NCBI GenBank assembly: GCA_002951815.1
Contig: CP019454.1
Span: 2,914,001 to 2,978,000, forward strand
Direction of reading: 5' to 3'
From: Sulfobacillus thermotolerans
GTDB lineage: Bacteria; Bacillota; Sulfobacillia; Sulfobacillales; Sulfobacillaceae
DNA: 64,000 nt
Below the pieces are notes generated by a model, which worked only from the letters and a program-made list of their open reading frames with translations, had not been told where the DNA came from and made no database searches. The translations under genes and the position numbers were made by a program. Position 1 is the first letter of the stretch. Each line of letters starts with the position of its first letter. Below, piece by piece: positions 36,210 through 44,836 of the stretch.

Positions 36210-36299
36210 ATGCTCTGGATTCTCGGAGGGATTGCCATGGTCGTTGCCTTGATTATTGGCATCCGGTATATGAAAGACCATCAAGAAGAAGAACCCTAA
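36210..36299 (+). CDS. Small membrane protein, 29 residues
   Basis: A short frame with a good GGGAGG site eight bases before the ATG. It encodes an N-terminal hydrophobic helix (LWILGGIAMVVALIIGI) then a charged tail ending in DHQEEEP. It resembles a single-pass microprotein. It lies 63 bases after the MurR-like gene on the same strand and could be cotranscribed. A hairpin follows immediately. No homologue is recognised. Confidence 0.55.
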   Translation: MLWILGGIAMVVALIIGIRYMKDHQEEEP

Positions 36300-36317
36300 A
36301 TGAGGATGGCTTTCCAA

Positions 36318-36354
36318 AAGACCGGGACGGCCTGTTATTCGCCCCGCCCGGTCT
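36318..36354. terminator. GC-rich hairpin between convergent genes
   Basis: An AGACCGGG arm pairs with CCCGGTCT across a short loop, with further G-C pairs after one mismatch. It begins about 20 bases after the 29-residue gene and extends over the end of the convergent dehydrogenase gene. There is no T tract, so termination is possible rather than certain. Confidence 0.4.
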
Positions 36355-37189
36355 CTACAAAGGCCATATCTTGTCCGCCTCTCTCACTTTGTCCGTCCTG
36401 CCGAAACACAGATTCTAAGCATGCTAATACGGGGAGTTCTACACCGATACGTGCTGCGAACTGCAAAGCCAGTCCTAAATCCTTGGCCAGCATGCGAATG
36501 GGAAACTCTGCCGATGCATCGCCTGATTCCCATTTTGGCCGCTTGACGTGCATCACAGGCGCATCTAATGACGACATTTGAAGAATATCAAGAACTTGAC
36601 TGCGTGTCACGTGTGCTGCGTCCGTAATTTTTAACATTTCCGCCATGCCGTCCATATAAAAACCCAACAGCGTGTTCATGGCCAATTTCACGGCTACCGC
36701 CTGTTCTGCACGTTTTGTTTCAACCACCCGGCCAAACCGCTCCAATATGCTCATGACCCCTGAAATCGCTGACGGCGTTCCTCCAGCTATCACCACTAAA
36801 TTCCCGGCTTCTGCCGGCTTTAAAGAACCGAGCACCGGAGCTGCAACAAAATGGGCTTCCCGATTGGCGCAGACCGCCTCATACCGTCTCGTGCTGGCCA
36901 CATCTCCCGTTGTCATATCCACCCATGTAGACCCCGGCGCTAAATGCCCATAGAGCGCTTGTTGCCCGATGTCTTCCACCGCATGATGGTCTGTCAGCAT
37001 CGTGATCACGCACTGGGCCTGCGCAACGTCTTGCGCCAGGTTTGATGATACCTGATACCCATAATCGTGATGCAGCTGCAACGCCACATCCTCGGTACGG
37101 TTGTATATAATCGTGGTCGCAGGATCTAATCGCCGCACCATGCGCCGCCCCATTTGTCCTAGGCCAATAAAGACTGTGGTTTGCACCAA
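36335..37189 (-). CDS. NAD(P)-dependent beta-hydroxyacid dehydrogenase
   Basis: A roughly 285-residue protein of the 3-hydroxyisobutyrate / tartronate semialdehyde reductase family. VFIGLGQMGRRM is the N-terminal Rossmann motif; WVDMTTGDVAST, PVLGSLKPAEAGNLVVIAGG (substrate-binding region) and VKLAMNTLLGFYMDGMAEML (with the catalytic Lys) follow. TTG 37189 or GTG 37186, both behind AAGGGGGC, are the likely starts; the longer frame begins in unrelated sequence. Substrate unknown. Confidence 0.87.
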   Translation of the reverse strand: MVQTTVFIGLGQMGRRMVRRLDPATTIIYNRTEDVALQLHHDYGYQVSSNLAQDVAQAQCVITMLTDHHAVEDIGQQALYGHLAPGSTWVDMTTGDVASTRRYEAVCANREAHFVAAPVLGSLKPAEAGNLVVIAGGTPSAISGVMSILERFGRVVETKRAEQAVAVKLAMNTLLGFYMDGMAEMLKITDAAHVTRSQVLDILQMSSLDAPVMHVKRPKWESGDASAEFPIRMLAKDLGLALQFAARIGVELPVLACLESVFRQDGQSERGGQDMAFVETGRGE

Positions 37190-37337
37190 CCATGCCCCCT
37201 TATGACAACATTTGTATTTAATGGTAACACACAGGAAACCTACCTTGATTGGCGAAACATTAAGAACGAAGTAAGATAAGGCTAATGCCACCGTGAAGCT
37301 CATTTTAGCCACCCTAGGGAGTGTTCCGTGTTTGACT

Positions 37338-38690
37338 ATGAAAGCCGCAGTGTATAAGATTTGGTTTCTTCTTCTCGCGCTCTATGTGATAAGTGCTCCG
37401 TTTGAAGGGTATATTGTGGTGCCAGGAACCGGCGGGCACTCCATCGTCTCTTTGCTTCAGCGCCTTATTGTCCTACCTTTGCCTCTTTACGTGCTGTATC
37501 AGACCCTGCGCCAAGAGCCCCATACTCCTTGGTGGTATCTCGTGCTGTTGACTGCATGGCTTCTCTGGGTCGGATTGACGTTTGCCATCTTTAGTCCCCA
37601 TACCTACTATTATGTCTATTACACGTGGGAGCAAATCGCCGGATATCTTCTTGTTCTTAGCCTTTGGACATTAAGTCGACATCGTACCTGGGTTAAAGTC
37701 ACGGTGCTTGTCACCTTGTTTCTCTATTATGGCGCCACACTCATGGTAAGTTTCTGGGAAATTCGCACGGCACATCATTTGGGTCATTCCAGCGAAGGGG
37801 GCGCCCACCCCAAGCCCATTCCTACAGCATTTTTCTATGGTCCGAATCATTTAGGCGCAGCGCTTGCCTTAGTCCTGCCGTTTATCGCCTTCGCCGCCTC
37901 CTTAGTACGCACCCGCTGGGCATATATCATAAGCAGTCTTTTTACGCTAGCAGGGCTGTATGTGCTCTATAAAACAGGGAGCCGGGGAGGAGAACTTGCA
38001 ATTATCATCGAATTCGCGGCACTGCCGTTCGTCTTGCCTCGACCCTATAAACGCCTCGCACTAGTAGCCCTAGCCGCGGTGCTGGTTGTCTTTACGAGTC
38101 TGATGCTCTACATGCAGGCCTTACCTCAGACCGCTCACCTGCCTTTTGCCTTGACGAAAGTCCGTCACATTGCCGATTTATTTGCGTATCACCCACACCG
38201 CGTCACTGCGCATCAGGGGCCTGGATCTTTGGCGATTCGATTAGCGTTGTTGCACAGTGGTCTTCAAGCCTTAAGCCACCATCCGTGGGGATTAGGGCCC
38301 CGGGGAGCCGAGCGATATTACTTATATTATGTCCACCATAAAAGCCCTTATAATACCTACGGTGTCATCGATGCCCATAACATGTGGCTAGAAATCGCCA
38401 TCGATTTTGGCTGGCTCGGCTTAAGCCTGTATGTCGTCTTTTATGCCGCCTTGCTACAAGGACTCTACCGTCTGCGCCATGCCTCCGACGCCTTTCAGCG
38501 CTATGTGGCGTGGAGTGGCTTTATCGCCCTCACCGGTTTTATCATCGGGTCGGTATCTCCCTCGAGTGTGATGATTGGGTTTAATATTATGTGGATTGTA
38601 TACGGAACAGCCCTCGTAGCCATACGCCAAGGAACAGAAGATGGCGCAATCAACAAAAAAAGGCACCGTCAAGACACGGCACCTTTTTAA
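37338..38690 (+). CDS. O-antigen ligase / polymerase-like membrane protein
   Basis: A roughly 450-residue polytopic membrane protein with about ten helices and a large extracytoplasmic loop, the pattern of the O-antigen ligase (Wzy/WaaL/RfaL) family. The long loop around residues 270-340 contains QGPGSLAIRLALLHSGLQAL and GLGPRGAERYYLYYVHHKS, and a conserved HNMWLEIAIDFGWLGL helix follows. It probably joins or polymerises surface glycans. The ATG at 37338 was chosen; TTG 37332 and GTG 37293 are alternatives. No other polymer genes adjoin it. Confidence 0.8.
   Translation: MKAAVYKIWFLLLALYVISAPFEGYIVVPGTGGHSIVSLLQRLIVLPLPLYVLYQTLRQEPHTPWWYLVLLTAWLLWVGLTFAIFSPHTYYYVYYTWEQIAGYLLVLSLWTLSRHRTWVKVTVLVTLFLYYGATLMVSFWEIRTAHHLGHSSEGGAHPKPIPTAFFYGPNHLGAALALVLPFIAFAASLVRTRWAYIISSLFTLAGLYVLYKTGSRGGELAIIIEFAALPFVLPRPYKRLALVALAAVLVVFTSLMLYMQALPQTAHLPFALTKVRHIADLFAYHPHRVTAHQGPGSLAIRLALLHSGLQALSHHPWGLGPRGAERYYLYYVHHKSPYNTYGVIDAHNMWLEIAIDFGWLGLSLYVVFYAALLQGLYRLRHASDAFQRYVAWSGFIALTGFIIGSVSPSSVMIGFNIMWIVYGTALVAIRQGTEDGAINKKRHRQDTAPF
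38655..38688 (-). terminator. Rho-independent terminator of the alpha/beta hydrolase gene
   Basis: On the minus strand an eight-pair stem (38676-38683 with 38662-38669, two G-U pairs) is extended by A-T pairs and followed by seven T. It overlaps the end of the convergent membrane-protein gene; on the plus strand the wobbles become mismatches, so it works best leftward. Confidence 0.75.
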
Positions 38691-38712
38691 TACACCACTC
38701 GAATTTCGGCAG

Positions 38713-39324
38713 TTACTCTTGCTGTGCTGAGACAGTGGCCAAAAACGCGGACACCTCGGCTTCCAACAGGGAACGATCAGGCCCCTGCCAAATCTTTTGG
38801 GCGTGACGTCCGCCCGGAATCTCTTTGAGAGTTTTCGGCTCAGGGGCAATCCGAAATACCGCTAAGGTTTGATCATGCATCATTTCACTCTCACTCACGA
38901 TGAACAGTTTAGGCATGGTTCCAAGACGAACAGCGGTCGCGTCAGGCACAGCCACCGTGGACCATGTAATCAATGCCGCAAAAAGTTCAGGACGTAGGGC
39001 CGCCGCGCGCAAAACCCCGCCGCCACCGCGAGAGGCACCCAAAGCCACCACGTGGTGGCCGCGTGAACGCAATTCGCTCGCTACGGCAATAACGTCAAGC
39101 TCAATGGCGTCGGGCCCTTCCGATCCCACTGAAGACGCCCCGTAACCCCGAAAATTAGGAATAGCGACCGTATAGCCAGCTTGTTGCAGCGTCTCGCCAT
39201 ATTCCACAAAACTATCGCGGTCAAAAGCCTTGCCGTGGCACAAGATAACCCCGACCTTGCCCCCTGTGGCAAAATAGGTCTCAATGCGCGCCCCATCGGC
39301 CGCGACGACGGTAAATTCATCCAT
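38713..39324 (-). CDS. Alpha/beta hydrolase
   Basis: A 203-residue small alpha/beta hydrolase. LCHGKAFDRDSF supplies the oxyanion region, LGASRGGGG carries the nucleophile Ser (GxSxG) near residue 93, and the C-terminal GGRHAQKIW gives the catalytic His. An Asp or Glu around 145-155 completes the triad. ATG 39324 follows AAAGAGGTGA. Substrate unknown; it resembles dienelactone-hydrolase-like esterases. A terminator lies just beyond the stop. Confidence 0.85.
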   Translation of the reverse strand: MDEFTVVAADGARIETYFATGGKVGVILCHGKAFDRDSFVEYGETLQQAGYTVAIPNFRGYGASSVGSEGPDAIELDVIAVASELRSRGHHVVALGASRGGGGVLRAAALRPELFAALITWSTVAVPDATAVRLGTMPKLFIVSESEMMHDQTLAVFRIAPEPKTLKEIPGGRHAQKIWQGPDRSLLEAEVSAFLATVSAQQE

Positions 39325-39399
39325 GAGCTTCACCTCTTTCAAAATATTACCATACTTTAGTTCTCTCGCCCAATGAATCAACATCACCCGATTGAACAA

Positions 39400-39613
39400 T
39401 GTTGCTTGGCCAACTCAGTATGGTCGATCCCAGGTACTGGAGGGCTCAGGTGCGAAATGCGTGCTACCATTGGGCGACCCACAGAGACTAGGACGGGGAC
39501 AAGGGCACAGTGTTACCGTCACCTTGCTTCCGTCTCCATTGCCATATGGTCTTGTTCCGCCCCAGACGTCGGAGCGAAAAACCTCATAGGTGTCTTAACG
39601 CTCACTTTTACAC
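39400..39613. other. Intergenic region with no feature recognised
   Basis: I find no convincing coding frame or RNA structure between the hydrolase start region and the microprotein terminator. Open frames on the plus strand have no ribosome site. Confidence 0.5.
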
Positions 39614-39651
39614 AAAAAGAAAGCAGCTCCGTGGTGGCGGGAAGCTGCTTT
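39614..39651 (-). terminator. Rho-independent terminator of the microprotein gene
   Basis: AAAGCAGCT (39643-39651 read leftward) pairs with 39620-39628, nine pairs extended by two G-C pairs after a bulge, and is followed on the minus strand by a T-rich tract. It begins about 30 bases after the stop of the 27-residue frame. Confidence 0.8.
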
Positions 39652-39679
39652 GCTTTGAAATCTCCCTAAACCTCTTTAG

Positions 39680-39763
39680 TTATTCGGCAACGTCAAACCA
39701 TTCCCTCATTACATCAAACCATTCCTCGAATTTCTCCTCGACCTCGCGCGTTTCCTTTTCCAT
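39680..39763 (-). CDS. Acidic 27-residue microprotein with internal repeat
   Basis: A tiny frame with a strong AGGAGGT site seven bases before the ATG at 39763 (another ATG one codon earlier) and a terminator beyond its stop. The product is acidic and amphipathic, with two copies of the pattern EWFDV separated by MR (EEWFDVMREWFDVAE at the C-terminus). It has no membrane helix or Cys. I recognise no homologue. It may be a free regulatory peptide or precursor; function unknown. Confidence 0.6.
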   Translation of the reverse strand: MEKETREVEEKFEEWFDVMREWFDVAE

Positions 39764-39900
39764 CATCCACACCTCCTGATCAAAAGTTCCGCCGCTGATG
39801 CCCTTATTTTGTGCCTAGGTGCTTTAATCGACCAGAACTTTACCGCGAAAGGTGTGAAAAAGGTTGTGAATGCCACGAGACGGGTGTTGAGGTGCGAATA

Positions 39901-40455
39901 TTAGATGCTTAGCCGTGTCTTTCGAAAAACGCGACGAACGTGGGCCATCACCTCATCTGCCCACGCCAATTCTTGGCCCCATCCCAAGAGAAACAAACGC
40001 AAAACCGTTGTTCCGCGCCATCTTCGGCATCCTGGGCTACCAAATACCACACGCTCTAAGTCTTCGGCGATAATGGAGGCAAGCATTGCCTGGACCGCTG
40101 GGTCGCGCATGTCCACCGCATAAGCCCACCCCATTTGCACTCCCCACAGGAGGAGAATCCATGCCAAAATCGGTATGCCTACGGCCGGAGACAACGGGCC
40201 CGCCAATTGACTGATTCCCATCTCACCCAAAATATACGCACGGTAACGCCCGCGCAGGAGCGTAACCCGATACTCGCGCAACGTATAAGGTACCGATGCG
40301 ATATCTCCTAACGTATTGACCTTATATCCCTTGGCCTCATAGAAATTCCAAATTCCCCGCGGGTCCACGTGCGCTGTCATGATCTGAATAGCACGCTCGA
40401 AGGCTAATCGCGTATCCACCCAAAATCGTGGACGCTCTATAGACGGCTGAATCAT
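39901..40455 (-). CDS. Hypothetical protein with one hydrophobic segment
   Basis: A 184-residue protein I do not recognise. A mostly soluble N-terminal half (DTRLAFERAIQIM, VNTLGDIASVPYTLREYRV) is followed by one hydrophobic segment (VGIPILAWILLLWGVQMGWAY) and a C-terminal half rich in Arg. ATG 40455 follows AGGAGGCGAGGGG; an upstream frame to 40587 has no site. It is divergent from the 116-residue gene. Confidence 0.6.
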   Translation of the reverse strand: MIQPSIERPRFWVDTRLAFERAIQIMTAHVDPRGIWNFYEAKGYKVNTLGDIASVPYTLREYRVTLLRGRYRAYILGEMGISQLAGPLSPAVGIPILAWILLLWGVQMGWAYAVDMRDPAVQAMLASIIAEDLERVVFGSPGCRRWRGTTVLRLFLLGWGQELAWADEVMAHVRRVFRKTRLSI

Positions 40456-40542
40456 CCCCTCGCCTCCTCTTTGTGGTACCATACGGCACAGAGGGATTTC
40501 GGGTTCCATCAACACGCCACGAGCGTAGAAAGAAGGGGAACA

Positions 40543-40893
40543 GTGGGTTTCGGTCCGACAACCAATGACCCCCAAAAAGGGGTCCAAGCCATTTTAGATC
40601 TTGTCGAATTGCTCTATCCCGAGCGCAGTACCGCCTCTTGCCAAACGTGGCTAGGCCATATCAGTCTGGCCGTTCTGAGCGCCCACGCCCCTTTATCTTT
40701 TGTTACGATTGACCGATTTTTAAAAGACGCGGAGTATCGGTCTATGATTCTTAGCCACCCCGCCGTTCCCAAAGCCCTTGCCGAATTATGGAAGGATTTT
40801 TCGGGACCTCTGGATGCGTCGCAGCTTGACCCCGATTTAGCTTGGCTGATAAACGACCGTTTATCCACTCTGCATGACGAGGAAGACCACTAG
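40543..40893 (+). CDS. Hypothetical protein, 116 residues
   Basis: A soluble protein of unknown function with predicted helices (VQAILDLVELLYPERS, FVTIDRFLKDAEYRSM, VPKALAELWKDFSG). GTG 40543 follows GAAGGGGAACA; a longer frame from 40471 lacks a site. It has no recognised domain. It converges on the aminotransferase gene with four bases between stops. Confidence 0.55.
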   Translation: MGFGPTTNDPQKGVQAILDLVELLYPERSTASCQTWLGHISLAVLSAHAPLSFVTIDRFLKDAEYRSMILSHPAVPKALAELWKDFSGPLDASQLDPDLAWLINDRLSTLHDEEDH

Positions 40894-40897
40894 CGGC

Positions 40898-42052
40898 CTA
40901 CGCATCAATTGTACGCAAGCCTTCCGTCAAGGCGTGCACATCTTGGCTGGTATTAAATAACGCAAAGGAGACCCGCACGCCTTGATAAGCATTGACAGGC
41001 TTGACCACGATCCCTCGTTGCCACAGCTTTTCCGCTAAACCTGCTCCATAGCGTTTGGACCGAATCGTCATCAAGGCCGTAGGACGATATTCTGGTCTGG
41101 GACACGGCACCACCTCACATTCTGGGATTAGGGCCACCTCCCGCGCCGCTTCGAGCGCTAAACCACTTTGATAAATCGCATGGGCAGCAAACCCCTCTTC
41201 TTCGAAATAATCCCAGGTGACCGACCAGCCGACAACCCGGAGCCAGTCGCGACTACCGTATTCCAATCCCTGCCCCGTCACGTGATCCACCGGCCATAAC
41301 TCCTCGCGCTCGAGAACATGCGGATCGTAATCACCATCTGGCGGCCAGCAGGTGACGAGCTCTTGAAGGCGAGTATGGCGCACCCACAGCCCCGCCCATC
41401 CCACGGGCGCCATCATCCATTTGTGGCCACAAAATACGTAGTAATCGGCCCCCGTGCGCAAGGGATCTACCGCAATATTGCCCAATGCTTGGGCCCCATC
41501 CACCAACACGCGGGCATCGGGCTGTTGGCGCATCACACGCGCTAAGGATTCCACGGGCAACTGCCATCCCGTGAGATAGGACACGTGACTCACCGCTAAG
41601 AGCTTAGTTCGAGGACTCAGTCTTTGTTCAAGCTGATCTGCCAGACTGACGGAGCTATCCACACGCAAAACCTTTATTTTAACACCAAACTGACGAATAA
41701 GTGACGAGAGTGCAAAGATCATTGCCGGATGCTCGTGATCTGTGGTAATAATTTCGTCACCAGCCCTCCAATGGAGTCCCCACAAAACCCGCGCAATGGC
41801 TTCCGTATTATTATGAACCAAACTCACCGTGCCTTTAGGCATCGTCTGTTCAATCCGAAGGGCAAATTGACGTGCTTTGTCGCGAGCGCTGAGATAATAA
41901 GGGACATGCCCTGGCCCCATCTCCTCCCACTCCATCTCGGCAGCACAGGCGGCAGCCGATGCGGGAGTGGGGGTCGGGCCTAGTGTTCCCGTATTTAAAT
42001 ACGTTTGCCTAAGGGCAGCCGGGATTAACAACCGCAAGTCTTCCCCAAACAC
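40898..42052 (-). CDS. Class V aminotransferase family protein
   Basis: A 384-residue pyridoxal-phosphate enzyme of the class V group (cysteine desulfurase, isopenicillin-N epimerase and kynureninase relatives). TTDHEHPAM, LLAVSHVSYLTG, VLVDGAQALGNIAVD and CGHKWMMAPVGWAGLWV (the Schiff-base Lys) are visible. There is no desulfurase active-site Cys loop, which favours an epimerase-like or lyase-like activity. Reaction unknown. It stands beside the M14 carboxypeptidase gene, same strand, 26 bases downstream, so they may share an operon. Confidence 0.85.
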   Translation of the reverse strand: MFGEDLRLLIPAALRQTYLNTGTLGPTPTPASAAACAAEMEWEEMGPGHVPYYLSARDKARQFALRIEQTMPKGTVSLVHNNTEAIARVLWGLHWRAGDEIITTDHEHPAMIFALSSLIRQFGVKIKVLRVDSSVSLADQLEQRLSPRTKLLAVSHVSYLTGWQLPVESLARVMRQQPDARVLVDGAQALGNIAVDPLRTGADYYVFCGHKWMMAPVGWAGLWVRHTRLQELVTCWPPDGDYDPHVLEREELWPVDHVTGQGLEYGSRDWLRVVGWSVTWDYFEEEGFAAHAIYQSGLALEAAREVALIPECEVVPCPRPEYRPTALMTIRSKRYGAGLAEKLWQRGIVVKPVNAYQGVRVSFALFNTSQDVHALTEGLRTIDA

Positions 42053-42078
42053 GCAATCCCTCCTTGTCTAGTCCCCAT

Positions 42079-43761
42079 TTACAGTACGATCAATTCCTGC
42101 ACCGTTCCCGCACGGGGTGCCGAAAAGGTCAACATCAGGTGCGTACCGGGTTGTGCCCGCACAACCCACTCGGCGACCTTGCGGTTTTTACCAGGCGGCA
42201 TCGCTGAGGTGATTTCCCCATACCCTGCTAAATGCCCTAGTTGACAAGGTGATTCCCCCGCAATCATTTCAAAATTACCCGCTAGCTCAGCTTTCACTCC
42301 CATGACACGCTTCATCTCTCCGCCACGTTTCGTCGACGAAGTCGGCAAAAATCCCTGATTTTTCACCATCGCGGCAATGCGGTACACATTATCTCCAATT
42401 CTCTCGCTCGTAATAGGACCCACCTGCAATTGGGCTGTGCTAAGACCCAACGTGGTGAGAAATCGTCCGACGCGTTCGCACTCTTCTTCCAAAAAGCAGA
42501 GGGGAGGATTTTGCACAACAAATTTGGGATCCAAGCCGCCAATTTCCACCATCCCTAAATCGGGGTGATGAAACGGCATCCACGGGAAGAAGCCCTGAGT
42601 TGGCACCTTGTCTTCAACAAAATGGAGAATCTTACGCAAGTCCTCTTGGCGTTCTTCCTCAGAAAGTTTCATGAGTCCTTTAACCCCATATTCTGCATAT
42701 CCTCTGGCTCCTGCGTGGCGGGGCAAATCCCAGATTTCCACGGTAAAGCCTAGAACTCCTTGATGATCATACATCCAATCATCCGCAGCACCCGGCATTA
42801 ACACGGGATCATAGCCGTTATGAAAGGTCTCATAATTGGAACGTGAAAAATACCCGCTAACGCGTGCCCCTTCTTCTCCCATGCGGCGATATAGCACCGC
42901 GTCGAGCGCCGGTATCGCGCTGTCATCTCCCGTAGAAGGTTGCCGCAAGATCACGCCCCCTGACGTGTGCAATGCCACATACGCCGCAATATTGGGATGC
43001 GCCTCAATAAATTTAGCGAGCGCATAGATTTCTGGCTCAGACAACGGGAAAGGGCCAGCCCCGTTTTGGACATCTTCCGTAGCCCAGCGAATAGGGAAAT
43101 TGCGATTAAAATCCATCCCTTGCCGCACACTTAAATCAAGGCGGCTGCCTTCCAAATCTGTTCCGTGATGAGTGGGAGGATGGACACGTCCTTCCGTAAA
43201 GACATGGTAGTAGCGTTGACCAAACTCGCCCGGGCGTCTGGGCCGCATCAACCGGGGATCGCGTTCATCGATGGCGTAAGCTCCATCGGGACTCGGTACC
43301 CGCATCTGCAAAATATGGCCATTGCCGTCCACATCACTGGGCACCCAGCCCGCGGGCGGTTCACTTAATGGATAATCATGTGGACTCGAACGCAACCGTG
43401 CTGGCGTTGTCAAATACTCTTCCGCACCATCAACGGCAATCCGCGGAACGACATATACTGCGCGGGTCTGCAAGAGTTGTTGAATGGCCGGCGCATTCCC
43501 AAATCCTTCAAGCAATGTTGCAATCCAGTGCATGGCGACGGCATTGCCAGCCACTTCCCCCGCATGAATATTAGCATCCACCAAAAGACCCGGAAAGCGC
43601 TCCGCATGTTCTATATCGGCGCATAGTGTGACGGCCCATAAATCCCGGCCGCGCCGACTTTTTCCGATAGACGTGAAGGAAAAAATGTCGGGATAGGCAC
43701 GTTGCCAATCCTGTAATGCCTCTGTCATGTCTTGGTATGTCCAGTATCTGGCTTCTGTCAC
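42079..43761 (-). CDS. M14-family zinc carboxypeptidase
   Basis: A 560-residue M14 metallopeptidase. IHAGEVAGN carries the HxxE zinc ligands near residue 66, the third zinc His is in ALHTSGGVI near residue 265, and a late Glu (TVEIWD) supplies catalysis near residue 346. The C-terminal 150 residues look like a beta-sandwich. There is no signal peptide, so the protein may be cytosolic. Family members cleave C-terminal residues or amide-linked amino acids from peptides or cell-wall fragments. A possible operon partner of the following aminotransferase gene. Confidence 0.85.
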   Translation of the reverse strand: MTEARYWTYQDMTEALQDWQRAYPDIFSFTSIGKSRRGRDLWAVTLCADIEHAERFPGLLVDANIHAGEVAGNAVAMHWIATLLEGFGNAPAIQQLLQTRAVYVVPRIAVDGAEEYLTTPARLRSSPHDYPLSEPPAGWVPSDVDGNGHILQMRVPSPDGAYAIDERDPRLMRPRRPGEFGQRYYHVFTEGRVHPPTHHGTDLEGSRLDLSVRQGMDFNRNFPIRWATEDVQNGAGPFPLSEPEIYALAKFIEAHPNIAAYVALHTSGGVILRQPSTGDDSAIPALDAVLYRRMGEEGARVSGYFSRSNYETFHNGYDPVLMPGAADDWMYDHQGVLGFTVEIWDLPRHAGARGYAEYGVKGLMKLSEEERQEDLRKILHFVEDKVPTQGFFPWMPFHHPDLGMVEIGGLDPKFVVQNPPLCFLEEECERVGRFLTTLGLSTAQLQVGPITSERIGDNVYRIAAMVKNQGFLPTSSTKRGGEMKRVMGVKAELAGNFEMIAGESPCQLGHLAGYGEITSAMPPGKNRKVAEWVVRAQPGTHLMLTFSAPRAGTVQELIVL

Positions 43762-43931
43762 CGTATGATTGCGCCTCCTGTGAGCGGTCCGTACACTCGC
43801 TATTCTTTTCCCTTAATTGTTCTCTCTTGACCCGCCTAATTCCTCTAAATTTGTGACGTCTTTGCTCACGGCTTGACGTCTTTTTCAGATTTCGTCATGA
43901 TTGATGCTATTGATGAAATGGGGCGAGACAA

Positions 43932-44786
43932 ATGACACGGATTGGATGCCATCTCAGTGTGGCAAAAGGCTTCACCAAAGCAGTCGAAACGGCACCAAAA
44001 CTCGGCGCCAACTGCTTTCAATACTTTACGAAAAATCCTCGTGGATTTCGGGGGGCAAAACCGCTCAATATCGTGGACGCCGAACGAGGACGCGCTTTAA
44101 TGGCAGAACTCGACTTAGTGGCTATTGGCCATACCCCCTATTTAATAAATTTGGCGACAGCCGATGATGAATTGTGGCATCTTTCTATTGATGCCCTAAT
44201 ACAAGATCTGGTTATTGGCGAAGCACGCGGCAGCTATGGGGTCGTTGTTCATTGTGGCAAGCCCAAAGATAAGGGGATAGACTACGGCATTCAACGCATG
44301 CGCGACGCGATTGCCCAAGTCCTGGATCAGAACACCACGACCCAGACTATGCTGCTTTTGGAAAATACGGCGGGCCAAGGTTCTGAGATTGGCACCACGA
44401 TCGAACAGCTATTAGCCATAGCCGATCCCTTTCCCGCCAACCAAGTCGGCTTCTGTCTAGATACCCAGCATGCTTTCTCTGCGGGTATCTTGGAAGCAGG
44501 CAATCTTGACGGCTTTTCGGGCTTTAAGCACCCGGAGTTCATGGCGCGCTTGAAGGCCATTCACCTTAACGACAGTAAAGTCCCCTTTGGCGGGCGCAAA
44601 GATCGTCATGAATTGATTGGCCGCGGATATCTTGGCTTGGAAATGATTGGTTCGTTATTGAATGATCCGCGTATGCGGGACATTCCGTTCTATTTGGAAA
44701 CACCCGTCGAGTCGGAAGCGCAGTATGCTGATGAGATTCGCGAATGCCGAGCACTTTTGACCCCAAGGCAGGAACTTGCGCCTTGA
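43932..44786 (+). CDS. nfo: Deoxyribonuclease IV (AP endonuclease, Nfo)
   Basis: A 284-residue TIM-barrel endonuclease IV that cuts 5' of abasic sites during base-excision repair. Metal ligands are in IGHTPYL, VVVHCGKP, LLLENTAGQG, LDTQHAFSAG, HLNDSKVPFGGRKDRHE and the closing YLETP. Length and motif order match the family. It begins with ATG after GGGGCGAGA. The lipid kinase gene follows after 50 bases. Confidence 0.93.
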   Translation: MTRIGCHLSVAKGFTKAVETAPKLGANCFQYFTKNPRGFRGAKPLNIVDAERGRALMAELDLVAIGHTPYLINLATADDELWHLSIDALIQDLVIGEARGSYGVVVHCGKPKDKGIDYGIQRMRDAIAQVLDQNTTTQTMLLLENTAGQGSEIGTTIEQLLAIADPFPANQVGFCLDTQHAFSAGILEAGNLDGFSGFKHPEFMARLKAIHLNDSKVPFGGRKDRHELIGRGYLGLEMIGSLLNDPRMRDIPFYLETPVESEAQYADEIRECRALLTPRQELAP

Positions 44787-44836
44787 TCGCGAATCTAAGG
44801 TAGGGAATTTGGTGAATTGGGGGAATCCCGGTAGTT

